A stretch of 64,000 nt of DNA from Chryseomicrobium sp. FSL W7-1435 (GTDB taxonomy: Bacteria; Bacillota; Bacilli; Bacillales_A; Planococcaceae), in contig NZ_CP151997.1 in assembly GCF_038595005.1 (NCBI RefSeq), positions 1,984,001 through 2,048,000 on the forward strand, written 5' to 3'. The notes below the pieces were generated by a model. It saw only the letters and a list, made by a program, of their open reading frames with translations. It was not told the origin of the DNA and made no database searches. The number at the start of each line of letters is the position of its first letter. Position 1 is the stretch's first letter. The position numbers and the translations under genes were made by a program. Of the stretch, positions 23,111 through 32,454 are shown in pieces.

Positions 23111-24022
23111 CTAGTTATTGTTTAATTCAGACAATAACTCTTCAAAAGGAGTTGGCAATGGTGTTTCAAATTCTAGGTACTCACCAGTTGTAGGATGAGT
23201 AAACCCTAAGACACCTGCATGAAGGGCTTGCCCACCAACATCAAGCGTTTTTTTCGGTCCATATTTTGGGTCTCCCACTAATGGATGCCCAATAAACTTC
23301 ATGTGCACACGAATTTGATGTGTGCGTCCTGTCTCTAAACGACACTCTACTAATGTATAAATTCCGCCGAAACGCTCTTTCACTTCAAAATGAGTGACAG
23401 CATGTTTCCCTTTATCTACAACATTCATACTTTGACGATCACGTGTATCACGACCAATCGGTGCATCGACTGTCCCTTTATCATGTGCAATATGACCGTG
23501 CACAAGTGCTGTATATTTACGTGTAACTGTTTTGGCTACAAGCTGATCAACAAGCGATTTATGGGCTTTGTCGTTTTTAGCAACCATTAAAAGTCCACTT
23601 GTATCTTTGTCGATTCGGTGAACGATTCCTGGGCGCATGATACCATTAATGCCCGACAGATCTTTAATCTGGTGCATTAGTCCATTTACCAGTGTCCCAC
23701 TCAAATGACCTGGAGCTGGGTGAACGACCATGCCTTTTGGTTTATTGATGACAGCTACATCTGCATCTTCATAAACGATTTCAAGCTGTAGATCTTCTGA
23801 TTCAATTTCATACTCTTCTGGAGCAGGGATTTGAACGGCCACAACATCGCCTTCTGAAGCTTTGTAATTTGATTTAACAACTTCACCGTTAACAAGAATT
23901 AGTTCTTGTTTCATTAAATTTTGAATTTGTGTACGAGACCAATCAGCGTCTGCACTTATAAGAATCTTATCAAGGCGCTCTCGATGCTGGTCTTTTGTAA
24001 TAATTAGTTCGAACTTTTTCAT
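23111..24022 (-). CDS. rluD: RluA-family 23S rRNA pseudouridine synthase (RluD-like, YlyB)
   Basis: Isomerises uridines in large-subunit rRNA. The N-terminal S4 domain (about 13-75) includes NLMKQELILVNGEVVKSNYK. The catalytic motif VHRIDKDTSGLLMVAKN contains the essential Asp, and RTHQIRVHMKFIGHPLVGD is typical. 303 residues. Starts four bases inside lspA, SD AGGTGAAGAA. The order lspA-rluD-pyrR is as in Bacillus. The exact rRNA target is assigned by family only. Confidence 0.92.
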   Translation of the reverse strand: MKKFELIITKDQHRERLDKILISADADWSRTQIQNLMKQELILVNGEVVKSNYKASEGDVVAVQIPAPEEYEIESEDLQLEIVYEDADVAVINKPKGMVVHPAPGHLSGTLVNGLMHQIKDLSGINGIMRPGIVHRIDKDTSGLLMVAKNDKAHKSLVDQLVAKTVTRKYTALVHGHIAHDKGTVDAPIGRDTRDRQSMNVVDKGKHAVTHFEVKERFGGIYTLVECRLETGRTHQIRVHMKFIGHPLVGDPKYGPKKTLDVGGQALHAGVLGFTHPTTGEYLEFETPLPTPFEELLSELNNN

Positions 24023-24495
24023 TTCTTCACCTTTTTCTGCTTTCTTTCATCTAGTAGGATGAAAATAAAAATAAGTACTACACCTACTGTTAAAGCTGCA
24101 TCCGCAACATTAAAAATAGGAAAATCATAATTGATCACAGGAATAAGGACATCTACAAAGTCCACTACTTCCCCGCGAAACAATCGGTCAATAAAATTAC
24201 CAATTGCCCCACCTAGTAAAATCATCAGACCTAGTTGAAATAAAGGCTGATTTGTAGCGTGTTTATGAAAGTAGTAGATGATACCAATTACTACTACGGT
24301 TGTGACAATAAAAAAGATCCACATTTGTCCTTCAAGCATACCCCATGCTGCTCCGCGATTGCGGTGAGATAAAAGGCCAAGATAAGGGTCCACAAGCGCA
24401 ATGCGCTCCCCTAGTTGCATATGCTGAACGACCAACCATTTAGTCCATTGGTCGACACTAATAATGATGAACGCGATTAAATAGTAAATCCACAC
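24019..24495 (-). CDS. lspA: Lipoprotein signal peptidase (signal peptidase II)
   Basis: Membrane aspartyl protease that cleaves prolipoprotein signal peptides. Four membrane spans are visible. The catalytic Asp pair lies in GNFIDRLFRGEVVDFVD and FNVADAALTVG; SHRNRGAAWGML is the second conserved box. An ATG at 24510 overlaps the SD itself. The GTG at 24493-24495 lies 7 bases after GGAGGG and gives VWIYYLIAFIIISVDQWTKW, aligning with Bacillus LspA starts, so it is preferred (158 residues). Confidence 0.93.
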   Translation of the reverse strand: MWIYYLIAFIIISVDQWTKWLVVQHMQLGERIALVDPYLGLLSHRNRGAAWGMLEGQMWIFFIVTTVVVIGIIYYFHKHATNQPLFQLGLMILLGGAIGNFIDRLFRGEVVDFVDVLIPVINYDFPIFNVADAALTVGVVLIFIFILLDERKQKKVKK

Positions 24496-24561
24496 AGTCA
24501 AACCCTCCATTTACATGTAGTTAAGTGTACCACAATTTTGTATCAATTAGAGAAAAACAAA

Positions 24562-24583
24562 ACCCCTCCCAGATGGGAGAGGT
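24562..24583 (-). terminator. Terminator of ileS
   Basis: Minus-strand stem of about 9-10 bp (arms at 24574-24583 and 24562-24571, one G-U pair) with a short loop, followed by TTTTGTTTTT. It lies 10 bases after the ileS stop, separating ileS from lspA. Confidence 0.8.
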
Positions 24584-24592
24584 CGCATTCAA

Positions 24593-27346
24593 TTAGATCG
24601 AAACAACTGCTGCACATCGCGCACATAATGTAGGGTGATCTGCACTTTCTCCAACTGTTGTAGAAATCGTCCAACAACGCTCACATTTTTCACCTTCAGC
24701 TGAGGTTACGACTACCGCAGAATGGTCTAAAGCAATTGCATCTGCAGGTGCTTCTTCCATTGTTCCAGCTAGTGTAAAGCCAGAAACGATGAACAGTTGT
24801 GCATAATCGATAGAATCATCCATGAACAAGTCTTTCACACTATCTCTAACGAATAACTGTACATGTGCCTCTAAAGATTTACCAATTTTCTTTTCTGCAC
24901 GAGCCATTTCAAGTGCTTTAAGCACATCATCTCGCACATCTAATACTTTTTCCCACTTTGCTACAAGCACATCAGCATCAGCCACTTCAGTAGCTTCTGG
25001 CATGTCTGTCAACTGAACGCTTTCTTGCTGTTCATGCGTCATGAAGCCCCAAAGCTCATCTGCAGTGTGTGGCAAGATAGGTGTTAACAGTTTAACTAGT
25101 GCTACAAGCGCATCATACATCACGGTTTGCATGGCACGACGATCTGGATGATCTGCTTCGTAAATGTAAACAACATCCTTGGCAAGGTCCAGATAGAAGG
25201 CACTCAGCTCTGTAGAGACGAAGTTGTTAATTGTGTGATAAACCGTTGAAAACTCGTAATTTTCATACGAAGTTTTTACTGTATCAATCATTTGTTGTAA
25301 CTTCGCATACATATAACGATCCACTTCACGCATATCTTCAACTGCTACACGGTCTGTCGCAGGATTGAAGTCATGCACATTTCCGTGCAAGAAACGAAGT
25401 GTGTTGCGAATTTTACGGTAGACTTCTGAAACTTGCTTCAAGATAGCATCTGATACCCGAACATCCGCTGTATAGTCGACCGATGCTACCCACAGGCGTA
25501 AAATATCTGCACCTAATTGATTCATTACTTTAGAAGGTACGATGACGTTTCCGACAGATTTACTCATCTTGCGGCCTTCGCCATCCAAAACAAATCCGTG
25601 GCTTAGTAAGCCTTTATACGGCGCATGGCCAAACATAGCCACACTTGTGATGAGAGATGAGTTGAACCAACCGCGGTACTGATCAGAGCCCTCTAAGTAC
25701 AGATCTGCTGGGAACTGAAGGTCTTCTCTTTCAGCGAGCACACCTTGATGCGTTGAGCCGGAATCAAACCATACATCCATGATGTCTAGTTCTTTAGTAA
25801 ATCGTCCAGTAGGACTACCTTTATGCGTGTAACCTTCTGGCAACAAGTCTTTTGCATCCCACTCGAACCAAATATTTGATCCGTGCTCACGGAATAACTC
25901 AGAGACATGTTGAATAGTTTGCTCTTCAATGATCGGTTCTCCATCTTCAGCGTAAAACACTGGGATTGGCACTCCCCACACACGCTGACGCGAGATATTC
26001 CAATCTCCACGATCACGAATCATATTGAACAAGCGCGTCTCTCCCCAAGCCGGAGTGAACTTTGTTTGACGAATCGCCTCTAAAAGCTCAGGACGGAATG
26101 CTTCAACAGATGCAAACCATTGAGTTGTAGCACGGTAGATAATTGGTTTTTTAGTACGCCAGTCATGTGGATACGAGTGAGTAAAGAACGTTAATTTTTC
26201 TAATGCACCTGCTTCATCTAAAGCTTGAGTAATTGGTTTATTTGCTTCATCGTAAAACAGTCCTTCAAATCCTGGTGCTTCAGCAGTCATTACGCCACGA
26301 TCATCGACCGGACATAATACATCTAAGCCATACAGTTTCCCTACATGGAAATCGTCTTCTCCGTGCCCTGGAGCGGTATGGACACAACCTGTACCAGATT
26401 CAGTTGTCACATGCTCCCCTAACATTACCAATGATTCACGGTCATATAGAGGATGCTTCGTAACGATACGGTCGAATTGCTTCCCTTCAAACGTATGCTC
26501 CACTTCATAGGATTCCCATCCTAATACAGTACTCACTTCTTCAAGTAAATCTTTAGCTACGACAAATGACTTGTCATTTGCACGAACCTGCACATAACTA
26601 AAGTCAGGATGTACAGAGATACCAAGGTTTGCTGGAATTGTCCATGGTGTCGTCGTCCAAATGATGAAACGAACACCTTGCTCGAGTACTCCTTTACCAT
26701 CCGTTACTTCAAAGCTTACATAGATAGAAGGAGATTTTTTATCCTTGTATTCGATTTCTGCTTCAGCAAGTGCGGATTCTGATGACGGTGACCAATAAAC
26801 TGGCTTCAATCCTTTATAGATATAGCCTTTTTTAGCCATCTCACCAAACACTTGGATTTGGCGCGCCTCAAACTTAGGTTCAAGAGTCACATAAGGATTG
26901 TCCCAATCGCCAGTTACACCAATACGCTTGAACTGCTCGCGCTGATTGTTGATCTGCTCGTAGGCATATTCTTCACATAGTTTGCGGAATTCTGCTACCG
27001 TCATCTCTTTACGCTTAACGCCTTTGTTTGTAAGAGCTTGTTCAATCGGAAGGCCGTGCGTATCCCAACCAGGTACGTAAGGCGCTTGGAATCCTGACAT
27101 CGATTTGTAACGCACAATCATATCTTTCAATACTTTATTCAACGCATGACCGATATGAAGGTCTCCATTGGCATAAGGAGGTCCATCGTGCAAAATAAAT
27201 TTAGGACGATCTTTTGTGCGCTCTAAGTTCTTTGCATAAATATCTTTTTCTTTCCACATTTCTTGGATCTGAGGCTCTTTAGTTGGAAGACCTCCGCGCA
27301 TGGGAAATTCTGTTTTAGGCATTAATAAGGTATTTTTATACTCCAT
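24593..27346 (-). CDS. ileS: Isoleucyl-tRNA synthetase
   Basis: Class I synthetase charging tRNA-Ile, with editing of valine. HIGH motif at residues 64-67 ([15 protein letters not shown]) and KMSKS in [12 protein letters not shown]. The CP1 editing domain has [13 protein letters not shown] and [12 protein letters not shown]. The C-terminal zinc knuckle has CERCW and CARC. The ATG at 27344-27346 is 7 bases after GGAGAG; a TTG two codons upstream abuts the SD. About 917 residues, bacterial type. Expression is controlled by the T-box leader upstream. Confidence 0.97.
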   Translation of the reverse strand: MEYKNTLLMPKTEFPMRGGLPTKEPQIQEMWKEKDIYAKNLERTKDRPKFILHDGPPYANGDLHIGHALNKVLKDMIVRYKSMSGFQAPYVPGWDTHGLPIEQALTNKGVKRKEMTVAEFRKLCEEYAYEQINNQREQFKRIGVTGDWDNPYVTLEPKFEARQIQVFGEMAKKGYIYKGLKPVYWSPSSESALAEAEIEYKDKKSPSIYVSFEVTDGKGVLEQGVRFIIWTTTPWTIPANLGISVHPDFSYVQVRANDKSFVVAKDLLEEVSTVLGWESYEVEHTFEGKQFDRIVTKHPLYDRESLVMLGEHVTTESGTGCVHTAPGHGEDDFHVGKLYGLDVLCPVDDRGVMTAEAPGFEGLFYDEANKPITQALDEAGALEKLTFFTHSYPHDWRTKKPIIYRATTQWFASVEAFRPELLEAIRQTKFTPAWGETRLFNMIRDRGDWNISRQRVWGVPIPVFYAEDGEPIIEEQTIQHVSELFREHGSNIWFEWDAKDLLPEGYTHKGSPTGRFTKELDIMDVWFDSGSTHQGVLAEREDLQFPADLYLEGSDQYRGWFNSSLITSVAMFGHAPYKGLLSHGFVLDGEGRKMSKSVGNVIVPSKVMNQLGADILRLWVASVDYTADVRVSDAILKQVSEVYRKIRNTLRFLHGNVHDFNPATDRVAVEDMREVDRYMYAKLQQMIDTVKTSYENYEFSTVYHTINNFVSTELSAFYLDLAKDVVYIYEADHPDRRAMQTVMYDALVALVKLLTPILPHTADELWGFMTHEQQESVQLTDMPEATEVADADVLVAKWEKVLDVRDDVLKALEMARAEKKIGKSLEAHVQLFVRDSVKDLFMDDSIDYAQLFIVSGFTLAGTMEEAPADAIALDHSAVVVTSAEGEKCERCWTISTTVGESADHPTLCARCAAVVSI

Positions 27347-27371
27347 AATCAATCTCTCCTTTTTTAGACAA

Positions 27372-27606
27372 ACAAAAAATCCTCGCCCCTGGACAAAGGG
27401 ACGAAGATTTTCGCGGTACCACCCTAATTGCAGATTGCTCTGCCACTTAGATGACCGTAACGTGGTCGAACGAAGATACTGACACTGGTCACTATCTCGG
27501 CTCTAAAGTGATGGGCTCTAGTCTTGAAAGTAGTCCGGGCTTTCACCAATCCCCGGATCGCTAAGCTTCCCTCAAAACAACCGTCTTTATCGATGCCTTT
27601 TTCTAT
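27372..27606 (-). promoter_or_regulatory. T-box leader (tRNA-Ile sensing) of ileS
   Basis: The minus strand has the T-box sequence AGGGTGGTACCGCG (27412-27425). A terminator follows with 13-base arms (27397-27409 and 27378-27390, three G-U or near pairs) and a U6 run. Stem I region contains CCCATCACTTTAGAG (27501-27515), in which AUC (27510-27512) is the likely isoleucine specifier. Uncharged tRNA-Ile should pair with the specifier and the T-box and favour antitermination. Leader length (about 230 bases) is normal. Confidence 0.93.
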
Positions 27607-27612
27607 GTGCTT

Positions 27613-27641
27613 ATTATAATGACTGTTGTATGTATCGTCAA
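27613..27641 (-). promoter_or_regulatory. sigma-A promoter of the ileS T-box transcript
   Basis: Minus strand -35 TTGACG (27636-27641), 17-base spacer, -10 TATAAT (27613-27618). It sits just past the divIVA stop and launches the T-box leader. Confidence 0.88.
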
Positions 27642-27646
27642 GATGT

Positions 27647-28156
27647 TTAGACTTCTTCTGCTGTAACACGATCAAGCGAAGTTGTATCCACGTCTGTCTC
27701 CATCAAATGGTCCCAATCATCGGTATTAATTAGTTCAAGCTGAGCTTCCACTAACATTTTAAAACGATTGCGGAATACTTTAGATTGCTTCTTAAGCTCT
27801 TCAATTTCAAGTGCTATTTTACGAGCTTTTGTTAACGACTCGTTAAGAATACGATCAGCGTTTTTCTCTGCTTCTTTAACAATGAGCTTCGCTTCTTTTT
27901 GAGAATTGCGACGCACTTCTTCTGCTGCTTCTTGAGCAACAACAATCGATTTTTGAAGGGTTGTTTCAATCGTTGTAAAATGTCCCACACGCTCTGTCGT
28001 CGATTTTAATTGTGATTCTAATTCTTTTTTCTCACGTAATAATGTCTCAAAATCTTTCATAACCTGCTCGAGAAATTCATTGACCTCATCTTCACTATAC
28101 CCGCGAAAGGATTTACTAAAGACCTTTTGGTTAATATCTAAAGGTGTTAATGGCAT
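27647..28156 (-). CDS. divIVA: Cell-division/polarity protein DivIVA
   Basis: Membrane-curvature-sensing coiled-coil protein that marks poles and septa and recruits MinJ and other partners. The N-terminal membrane-binding domain is MPLTPLDINQKVFSKSFRGY. A long heptad coiled coil runs through about residues 25-150, rich in Glu/Lys/Ala. 169 residues fits Bacillales DivIVA. ATG follows AAAGGAGCTG. It closes the ylm cluster before ileS as in Bacillus, with its own promoter. Confidence 0.94.
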   Translation of the reverse strand: MPLTPLDINQKVFSKSFRGYSEDEVNEFLEQVMKDFETLLREKKELESQLKSTTERVGHFTTIETTLQKSIVVAQEAAEEVRRNSQKEAKLIVKEAEKNADRILNESLTKARKIALEIEELKKQSKVFRNRFKMLVEAQLELINTDDWDHLMETDVDTTSLDRVTAEEV

Positions 28157-28190
28157 ATTTACAGCTCCTTTATTAAGTGTCGCTATTAGT

Positions 28191-28218
28191 ATTATACCGT
28201 TGTACCTCTAGGAAATCA
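28191..28218 (-). promoter_or_regulatory. Promoter of divIVA
   Basis: Minus strand -10 TATAAT (28191-28196), 16-base spacer, weak -35 TGATTT (28213-28218). About 35 bases upstream of the divIVA ATG. The -10 is perfect and the -35 poor. Confidence 0.55.
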
Positions 28219-28236
28219 GTAGAATTTCATAAAAAC

Positions 28237-29022
28237 TCAATTTTTTTGCTCTAACTTGGCAAGCTGTAATCGAATTTTTTCTTTTTTAGTACGGCCCTCA
28301 ACCAATCCTACTTGAAAACGTCCGAATGTCCGTAAAGAAATCATATCAGATTCATTGAGCGAAAAAGAGATGTCCTCTACAACAGACCAATTCACTTTTA
28401 CTTTACCGCCCTTTATAAAAGCAGCCGCTTTTTGCCGGGAAATATTCCATGCGGAAGCTAGCACTGTATCAAGGCGCATGGAGCTAACAATATGAAGTTC
28501 CTCCACATATTCCTCTGGTTCATGTAGCAATACTTCAGTTTCTTCAATCGCCTCTACTTGCACCTTCACTTTGCCGATTGACGTTAAATTTGTTTTTACA
28601 TAGTCCAAAATTTCTGCAGCCATTGCAATTTGAACCACACCGTCTTGAAGACGGATATCGCCAAACTTTGAACGGTCTAACCCTAAAGACATCAAAGCCC
28701 CTAAAACATCTGAATGTTTTAACGTCACAAATTTGATGGGATACGTCACTTTTACTAATTGAATTAAGGCATCCTCTTGCAACGGTTCATAATAGGATGG
28801 GGCAACGAGAACTCGTTTGCGTTCACCCTGCTCAAACCCACCAAACTCAAAACCCTGCAAATCACGTTGTTGTGAAAGAGTCTGTAGAATAAAGCGTTGG
28901 CGAGGATCTAAAAAGTCCGTCAGTTTTGGAGCATATCGGTCTTCGACGTCTCGTGTTAAACTGATCATCGCCTCAATAAAGGGCTGCTCTTCTTTTCGAA
29001 AATGTTGAAATATGCTGTCCAT
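28237..29022 (-). CDS. ylmH: S4-domain RNA-binding protein YlmH
   Basis: Cytoplasmic RNA-binding protein; in B. subtilis YlmH binds 50S-peptidyl-tRNA complexes and takes part in ribosome quality control. The N-terminal about 170 residues form the YlmH-specific domain. The S4 fold lies at about 180-245, with MRLDTVLASAWNISRQKAA and FIKGGKVKVNW. 261 residues. SD GGGAGCGG. It is separated from yggT by a hairpin. RqcH, the main RQC factor, lies at 9684-11339. Confidence 0.9.
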   Translation of the reverse strand: MDSIFQHFRKEEQPFIEAMISLTRDVEDRYAPKLTDFLDPRQRFILQTLSQQRDLQGFEFGGFEQGERKRVLVAPSYYEPLQEDALIQLVKVTYPIKFVTLKHSDVLGALMSLGLDRSKFGDIRLQDGVVQIAMAAEILDYVKTNLTSIGKVKVQVEAIEETEVLLHEPEEYVEELHIVSSMRLDTVLASAWNISRQKAAAFIKGGKVKVNWSVVEDISFSLNESDMISLRTFGRFQVGLVEGRTKKEKIRLQLAKLEQKN

Positions 29023-29062
29023 AATCGTCCGCTCCCGTACGTATAATTGATAAGTTGAAAAT

Positions 29063-29090
29063 CGCCCCAGAGCTACTAGCTCATGGGGCG
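29063..29090 (-). terminator. Hairpin between yggT and ylmH, probable partial terminator
   Basis: Arms cgcccca (29063-29069) and tggggcg (29084-29090), extended inside by agct pairs after a mismatch. On the minus strand it is followed by ATTTTC, a short U-run. It probably ends part of the ylmC-yggT transcription ahead of ylmH. Confidence 0.6.
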
Positions 29091-29102
29091 CTTCAATTTT
29101 TA

Positions 29103-29372
29103 TTAAATTAACCAGAAAATAACTTGTCTAACTCCAGTATGAGCAATTTGCAAAGCGAAAATTGCAATGATTGGTGACAAATCAATCACACCAATTGGTG
29201 GAATAATTCGTCGGAAAATAGATAGATAGGGTTCAACTGCTGCCGCTAAAAATTGACCGATAGCCGATTGTTGCAGGCTCGGTATCCATGATAATAAAAT
29301 ATAGCCAATAATCATGAATACATATATTTGAACCAATAAAGCTATAATTCCTAAAAGTAATGATACTGTCAT
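29103..29372 (-). CDS. ylmG: YggT-family membrane protein (YlmG)
   Basis: Small integral membrane protein of unknown biochemical role, conserved beside sepF in Firmicutes, cyanobacteria and plastids, and linked to division or membrane organisation. Two hydrophobic spans flank a short polar loop with YLSIFRRIIPPIGVIDLSPI, the YggT signature. The ATG at 29370-29372 is 11 bases after AAGGAG; a TTG three codons upstream is only 2 bases away. About 89 residues. Confidence 0.88.
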   Translation of the reverse strand: MTVSLLLGIIALLVQIYVFMIIGYILLSWIPSLQQSAIGQFLAAAVEPYLSIFRRIIPPIGVIDLSPIIAIFALQIAHTGVRQVIFWLI

Positions 29373-29391
29373 GAAAGGCAATTCTCCTTAC

Positions 29392-29850
29392 TTATTGATG
29401 TTCATCGTAGTAGTAGTCAGAGATTGCTCCATCTACTTCAATAGTATCTGGTGCGCAAAGAAAGATGTCTGTACCAATGCGCTGAATATCTCCACCTAAA
29501 GCGTACACTGTTCCGCTTAAAAAGTCGATAATTCTGATTCCTTGTTCTTTGTCAATTCGTTGAAGATTGACAATAACCGCACGTTTTCCTTTTAAATGCT
29601 CTGAGATATCTTGAGCCTCTGCGTAAACACGAGGTTCAATCAAAATTACTTTTGAAGACTTTTGTACATTTTGAATGCTCACCAATTGAGGTGTGGCTGC
29701 TGCTGAAGCACTAGAAATTTTTCGGTCACGCATCGATTTAACGGGTTGTTGTTTCGGACGTTCTTCTTGTTGTTCAGGTTTAGATTTTGATTGCATCTCT
29801 TGCTCCTCTTCTTCATCCATATCAAAGAATGTATTGAACCATTTTTTCAT
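29392..29850 (-). CDS. sepF: Cell-division protein SepF
   Basis: FtsZ-bundling membrane anchor for the Z-ring. The N-terminal amphipathic helix [11 protein letters not shown] is followed by an acidic/Gln-rich linker (about 12-55). The SepF fold follows (about 60-140) with [30 protein letters not shown] and [18 protein letters not shown]. 152 residues. SD AAGGAG. Located as usual between ylmE and yggT. Confidence 0.95.
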   Translation of the reverse strand: MKKWFNTFFDMDEEEEQEMQSKSKPEQQEERPKQQPVKSMRDRKISSASAAATPQLVSIQNVQKSSKVILIEPRVYAEAQDISEHLKGKRAVIVNLQRIDKEQGIRIIDFLSGTVYALGGDIQRIGTDIFLCAPDTIEVDGAISDYYYDEHQ

Positions 29851-29854
29851 CGTC

Positions 29855-30532
29855 TCACTCCTTTAAGCTTCCTACTAGTGCTGTTCCGATTCTTACATAA
29901 GTGGCGCCTTCTTCAACAGCAATTTCATAATCGTCCGACATCCCCATGGAAAGTTCAGTGAATGATTCCCCCACTACCTTTTCAGCAATAAGGTCATCCC
30001 GTAATTCACGCAACGTTTTGAATTGGATTCTAATAGCCTCTGGTGAAGCATTAAGTGGTGCCATTGTCATGAAACCAACTGGCACGATACGGTCCATTTC
30101 TTTAATAGCATTTATGAAATCCTGTACTTCTTGCATAGGTAATCCATGCTTAGACTCTTCCCCAGATACATTCACTTGAATAAAGCAGCGAACTGGTTGA
30201 GATGCTCTCTTTTGAATTTCAGTTGCTAAACTCATACGGTCTAACGAGTGGAGATAATTAATGTGATCGATCACATCACGAACTTTACGCGTCTGCAAGG
30301 ATCCAATGAAATGCCAAGAGATTTTTTTGTCTAAGGCCTCTACTTTTTCTAAAAAGCTTTGTGGTCGATTTTCTCCCAAGTGAAGAAGTCCAGACTCTAT
30401 CACAGTTTGTGTTTTTTCTATAGATAATTGTTTTGTTACTGCAATCACTTGAACAGAATTAGCACTTGCAGCTGAACGTTCTTTAGCAAGTTTAATTTTA
30501 TCCTGTATTTGTTGAATTTGTAATTGAATCAT
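29855..30532 (-). CDS. ylmE: PLP homeostasis protein YlmE (YggS/PROSC family)
   Basis: Pyridoxal-phosphate-binding TIM-barrel protein of the YggS/PLPBP family, involved in vitamin B6 and amino-acid homeostasis. The PLP lysine lies in [30 protein letters not shown] and [16 protein letters not shown] are family boxes. A TTG at 30574 extends the frame, but the ATG at 30532 gives [10 protein letters not shown], which fits family starts (226 residues). In Bacillus ylmD lies just upstream; it is missing here. Confidence 0.93.
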   Translation of the reverse strand: MIQLQIQQIQDKIKLAKERSAASANSVQVIAVTKQLSIEKTQTVIESGLLHLGENRPQSFLEKVEALDKKISWHFIGSLQTRKVRDVIDHINYLHSLDRMSLATEIQKRASQPVRCFIQVNVSGEESKHGLPMQEVQDFINAIKEMDRIVPVGFMTMAPLNASPEAIRIQFKTLRELRDDLIAEKVVGESFTELSMGMSDDYEIAVEEGATYVRIGTALVGSLKE

Positions 30533-30585
30533 AGACGTTCCCAACTTTGCAATGTGTTTTGTTAATTGTACCAATCCCTAGGCGT

Positions 30586-30819
30586 TTAATCAATGCCGGT
30601 CAATCTTATAAAGATGAAGTCTGACCCTACTGATGTAATATCCGTTACTTGCACGATTCTTTCCGATGAAACTTTTTGAAACATTTTAGTCGTTTTCCCG
30701 ACCACATATCCTTCGATTTTCCCCGTGTCTTTATTAATGACGGCATCTTCAATATAGCCAATGACGGTCCCACTCGTTTGTTCAAGAAGCATTTTTTGCT
30801 GTAGCTGTGAAAAATACAT
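30586..30819 (-). CDS. ylmC: PRC-barrel protein YlmC/YmxH
   Basis: 77-residue single PRC-barrel domain of the YlmC/YmxH sporulation-associated family; molecular role unknown. The barrel signature runs through GTVIGYIEDAVINKDTGKI and GYVVGKTT. ATG follows GAGGTGACTAT. It comes right after the sigG terminator and before ylmE, as in Bacillus, so it probably starts a separate transcript from sigG. Confidence 0.85.
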   Translation of the reverse strand: MYFSQLQQKMLLEQTSGTVIGYIEDAVINKDTGKIEGYVVGKTTKMFQKVSSERIVQVTDITSVGSDFIFIRLTGID

Positions 30820-30867
30820 ATAGTCACCTCACAACAGTCTATGTCACTCACCCAACAAACAACACAA

Positions 30868-30890
30868 AACCCGCCAGGAAATGGCGGGTT
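30868..30890 (-). terminator. Terminator of the spoIIG/sigG transcript
   Basis: Minus strand AACCCGCC, loop ATTTCCT, GGCGGGTT (arms 30883-30890 and 30868-30875), then TTGTGTTG. The sigG stop codon lies at the base of the stem. Confidence 0.85.
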
Positions 30891-31662
30891 AAAGGTCACT
30901 TTGTAATAGTGTGTAGGCACTTTTCTCAAGCCGAGAAACTTGTGCTTGTGAAAGATTGAAGCGAGTTGCAAGTTCAACTTGTGTGGCCCCATGAAAAATA
31001 CGTTGTTGAAGGATTTGTAACTGACGACTACTCAGGTGCTTAAGTCTCTCTTTTAATAACATGAAGGTTGTCCACAAGTCCTCTGAGGTATTGTTATCTT
31101 TCAATTGGTCCATAAAGTAAACGGACTCTCCTGAATCTTGATGCAAAGGCTCATGTAGTGACATCGGTTCATGAAGGGCATCAAGGGCAAACAATACATC
31201 TTCCTCTTTTCTTTCTAGGCGGGCAGCAATGTCTTTGATTGTAGGTTCGTAGCCAAATTCCCGAATCAACTCTTCCCTGGCGGTCAGTGCTTGATACGCG
31301 ATGTCTCTCAAGGACCGTGCTATACGCAATGGATGTTTTTCTCGTAAATGCCGTTTCATTTCTCCAATGATCATAGGAACTGCATACGTTGAAAAACGTA
31401 CTTGATGCTTTAAGTCGAAATTTTGAATGGCTTTGATCAAACCAACACAGCCTACTTGAAAGAGATCTTCTGGAGATTCTCCTCTTCCTGCAAAACGCTG
31501 GACGAGACTCAAAACTAGTCTAAGATTTCCAAGCACCAGCTCTTCCTTTGCAGCTAGATCTCCCACTTGATATTGTTTGAAATAAACCATCATTTGTTGG
31601 TGAGTGAGCACTGGTAGTGTAGCTGTATCAATACCTGCAATTGTTACTTTAACTCCAGACAC
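30889..31662 (-). CDS. sigG: RNA polymerase sporulation sigma factor sigma-G (divergent)
   Basis: Late forespore sigma factor. Region 2 is clear: NLRLVLSLVQRFAGRGESPEDLFQVG and FSTYAVPMIIGEMKRHL. Region 3 has RSLRDIAYQAL and region 4.2 has ATQVELATRFNLSQAQVSRLEKSA. The sigma-G-type ITIAGIDTATLPVLT start supports sigG over sigF. Compared with B. subtilis from memory, regions 3-4 are much changed and the tail is short. GTG at 31662 is 8 bases after AGGAG; the GTG at 31671 touches the SD. About 257 residues. It follows sigE as in Bacillus. Confidence 0.88.
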   Translation of the reverse strand: MSGVKVTIAGIDTATLPVLTHQQMMVYFKQYQVGDLAAKEELVLGNLRLVLSLVQRFAGRGESPEDLFQVGCVGLIKAIQNFDLKHQVRFSTYAVPMIIGEMKRHLREKHPLRIARSLRDIAYQALTAREELIREFGYEPTIKDIAARLERKEEDVLFALDALHEPMSLHEPLHQDSGESVYFMDQLKDNNTSEDLWTTFMLLKERLKHLSSRQLQILQQRIFHGATQVELATRFNLSQAQVSRLEKSAYTLLQSDL

Positions 31663-31694
31663 ATGAACCACTCCTGCTAGTTAGTCATACAAAC

Positions 31695-31722
31695 AGTGTG
31701 GTCGTTGTTTTGAAATTTATGC
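31695..31722 (-). promoter_or_regulatory. Candidate sigma-F/sigma-G promoter of sigG
   Basis: Minus strand GCATA (31718-31722), 14-base spacer, GACCACACT (31695-31703). This resembles forespore promoters (G-H-A-T-R, then GG-N2-A-N3-T) with one mismatch in the -10. It lies about 35-60 bases before the sigG start, where a sigma-F promoter occurs in Bacillus. Confidence 0.4.
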
Positions 31723-31741
31723 GTCCTCTAAAATTGCCAGA

Positions 31742-32443
31742 TTATCCCGAAACTTTCAAAGCTGATTGTAGGCGGTAGATAATTTTCTTTTCAAGTCTTG
31801 AAATGTAAGATTGGGAAATTCCTAAATGATCTGCGACTTCTTTCTGAGTCATCTCTTCTCCACCCGTTAAGCCATAGCGACATTCCATAATATATTTTTC
31901 TCGATCCGTGAGATTTAATATAGCTTGAAAGATTTGCTGTTGGTTGAGCTTCCGTTCCACATCATCCACTACTATCTCTTCACTTGTCCCTAGGATATCA
32001 GACAATAATAACTCATTGCCGTCTGCATCTGAATTTAGTGGCTCGTCGAACGATACTTCTGTTTTTTGTTTGTTTGTCTTCCGAAGATGCATGAGAATTT
32101 CATTTTCTATACAGCGAGATGCATAGGTTGCCAATTTAATGTTTTTCTCTGCATTAAACGTTTCCACTGCCTTAATGAGCCCGATAGAACCAATACTAAT
32201 CAGATCTTCCATATTTGTTTTTGTATTATCAAAACGCTTTGCAATATACACTACTAAGCGTAAATTATGTTCAATTAATAAATCTCTAGCATGGCCATCA
32301 CCTTGTTTGGCAAGTTGCACCAGGGCAGCTTCCCGTTCACGAGTCAGGGGTGTCGGCAGCGAGTCAGATTGACCAATGTAAAATACTTTCTGCTTGAATA
32401 GTTTAGCAACTAGCCATGTTATCCCTCTTTTTAACCAGTTCAT
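31742..32443 (-). CDS. sigE: Sporulation sigma factor sigma-E (pro-form)
   Basis: Early mother-cell sigma factor, made as an inactive membrane-associated precursor. Region 2 has [22 protein letters not shown] and [18 protein letters not shown]; region 4 has [20 protein letters not shown]. The N-terminal amphipathic leader is about 21 residues, with likely cleavage between Phe21 and Tyr22 (KVFYIG, aligned with EVYYIG). The B. subtilis leader is 27 residues. 233 residues in all; SD AAGGAGGAAACGG. Cleaved by the product of the gene just upstream. Confidence 0.95.
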   Translation of the reverse strand: MNWLKRGITWLVAKLFKQKVFYIGQSDSLPTPLTREREAALVQLAKQGDGHARDLLIEHNLRLVVYIAKRFDNTKTNMEDLISIGSIGLIKAVETFNAEKNIKLATYASRCIENEILMHLRKTNKQKTEVSFDEPLNSDADGNELLLSDILGTSEEIVVDDVERKLNQQQIFQAILNLTDREKYIMECRYGLTGGEEMTQKEVADHLGISQSYISRLEKKIIYRLQSALKVSG

Positions 32444-32454
32444 CCGTTTCCTCC

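Noticed and set aside
30645-30992. 115-codon minus-strand frame across the sigG end and ylmC
   Set aside because: It runs through the sigG terminator and overlaps two real genes in another frame.
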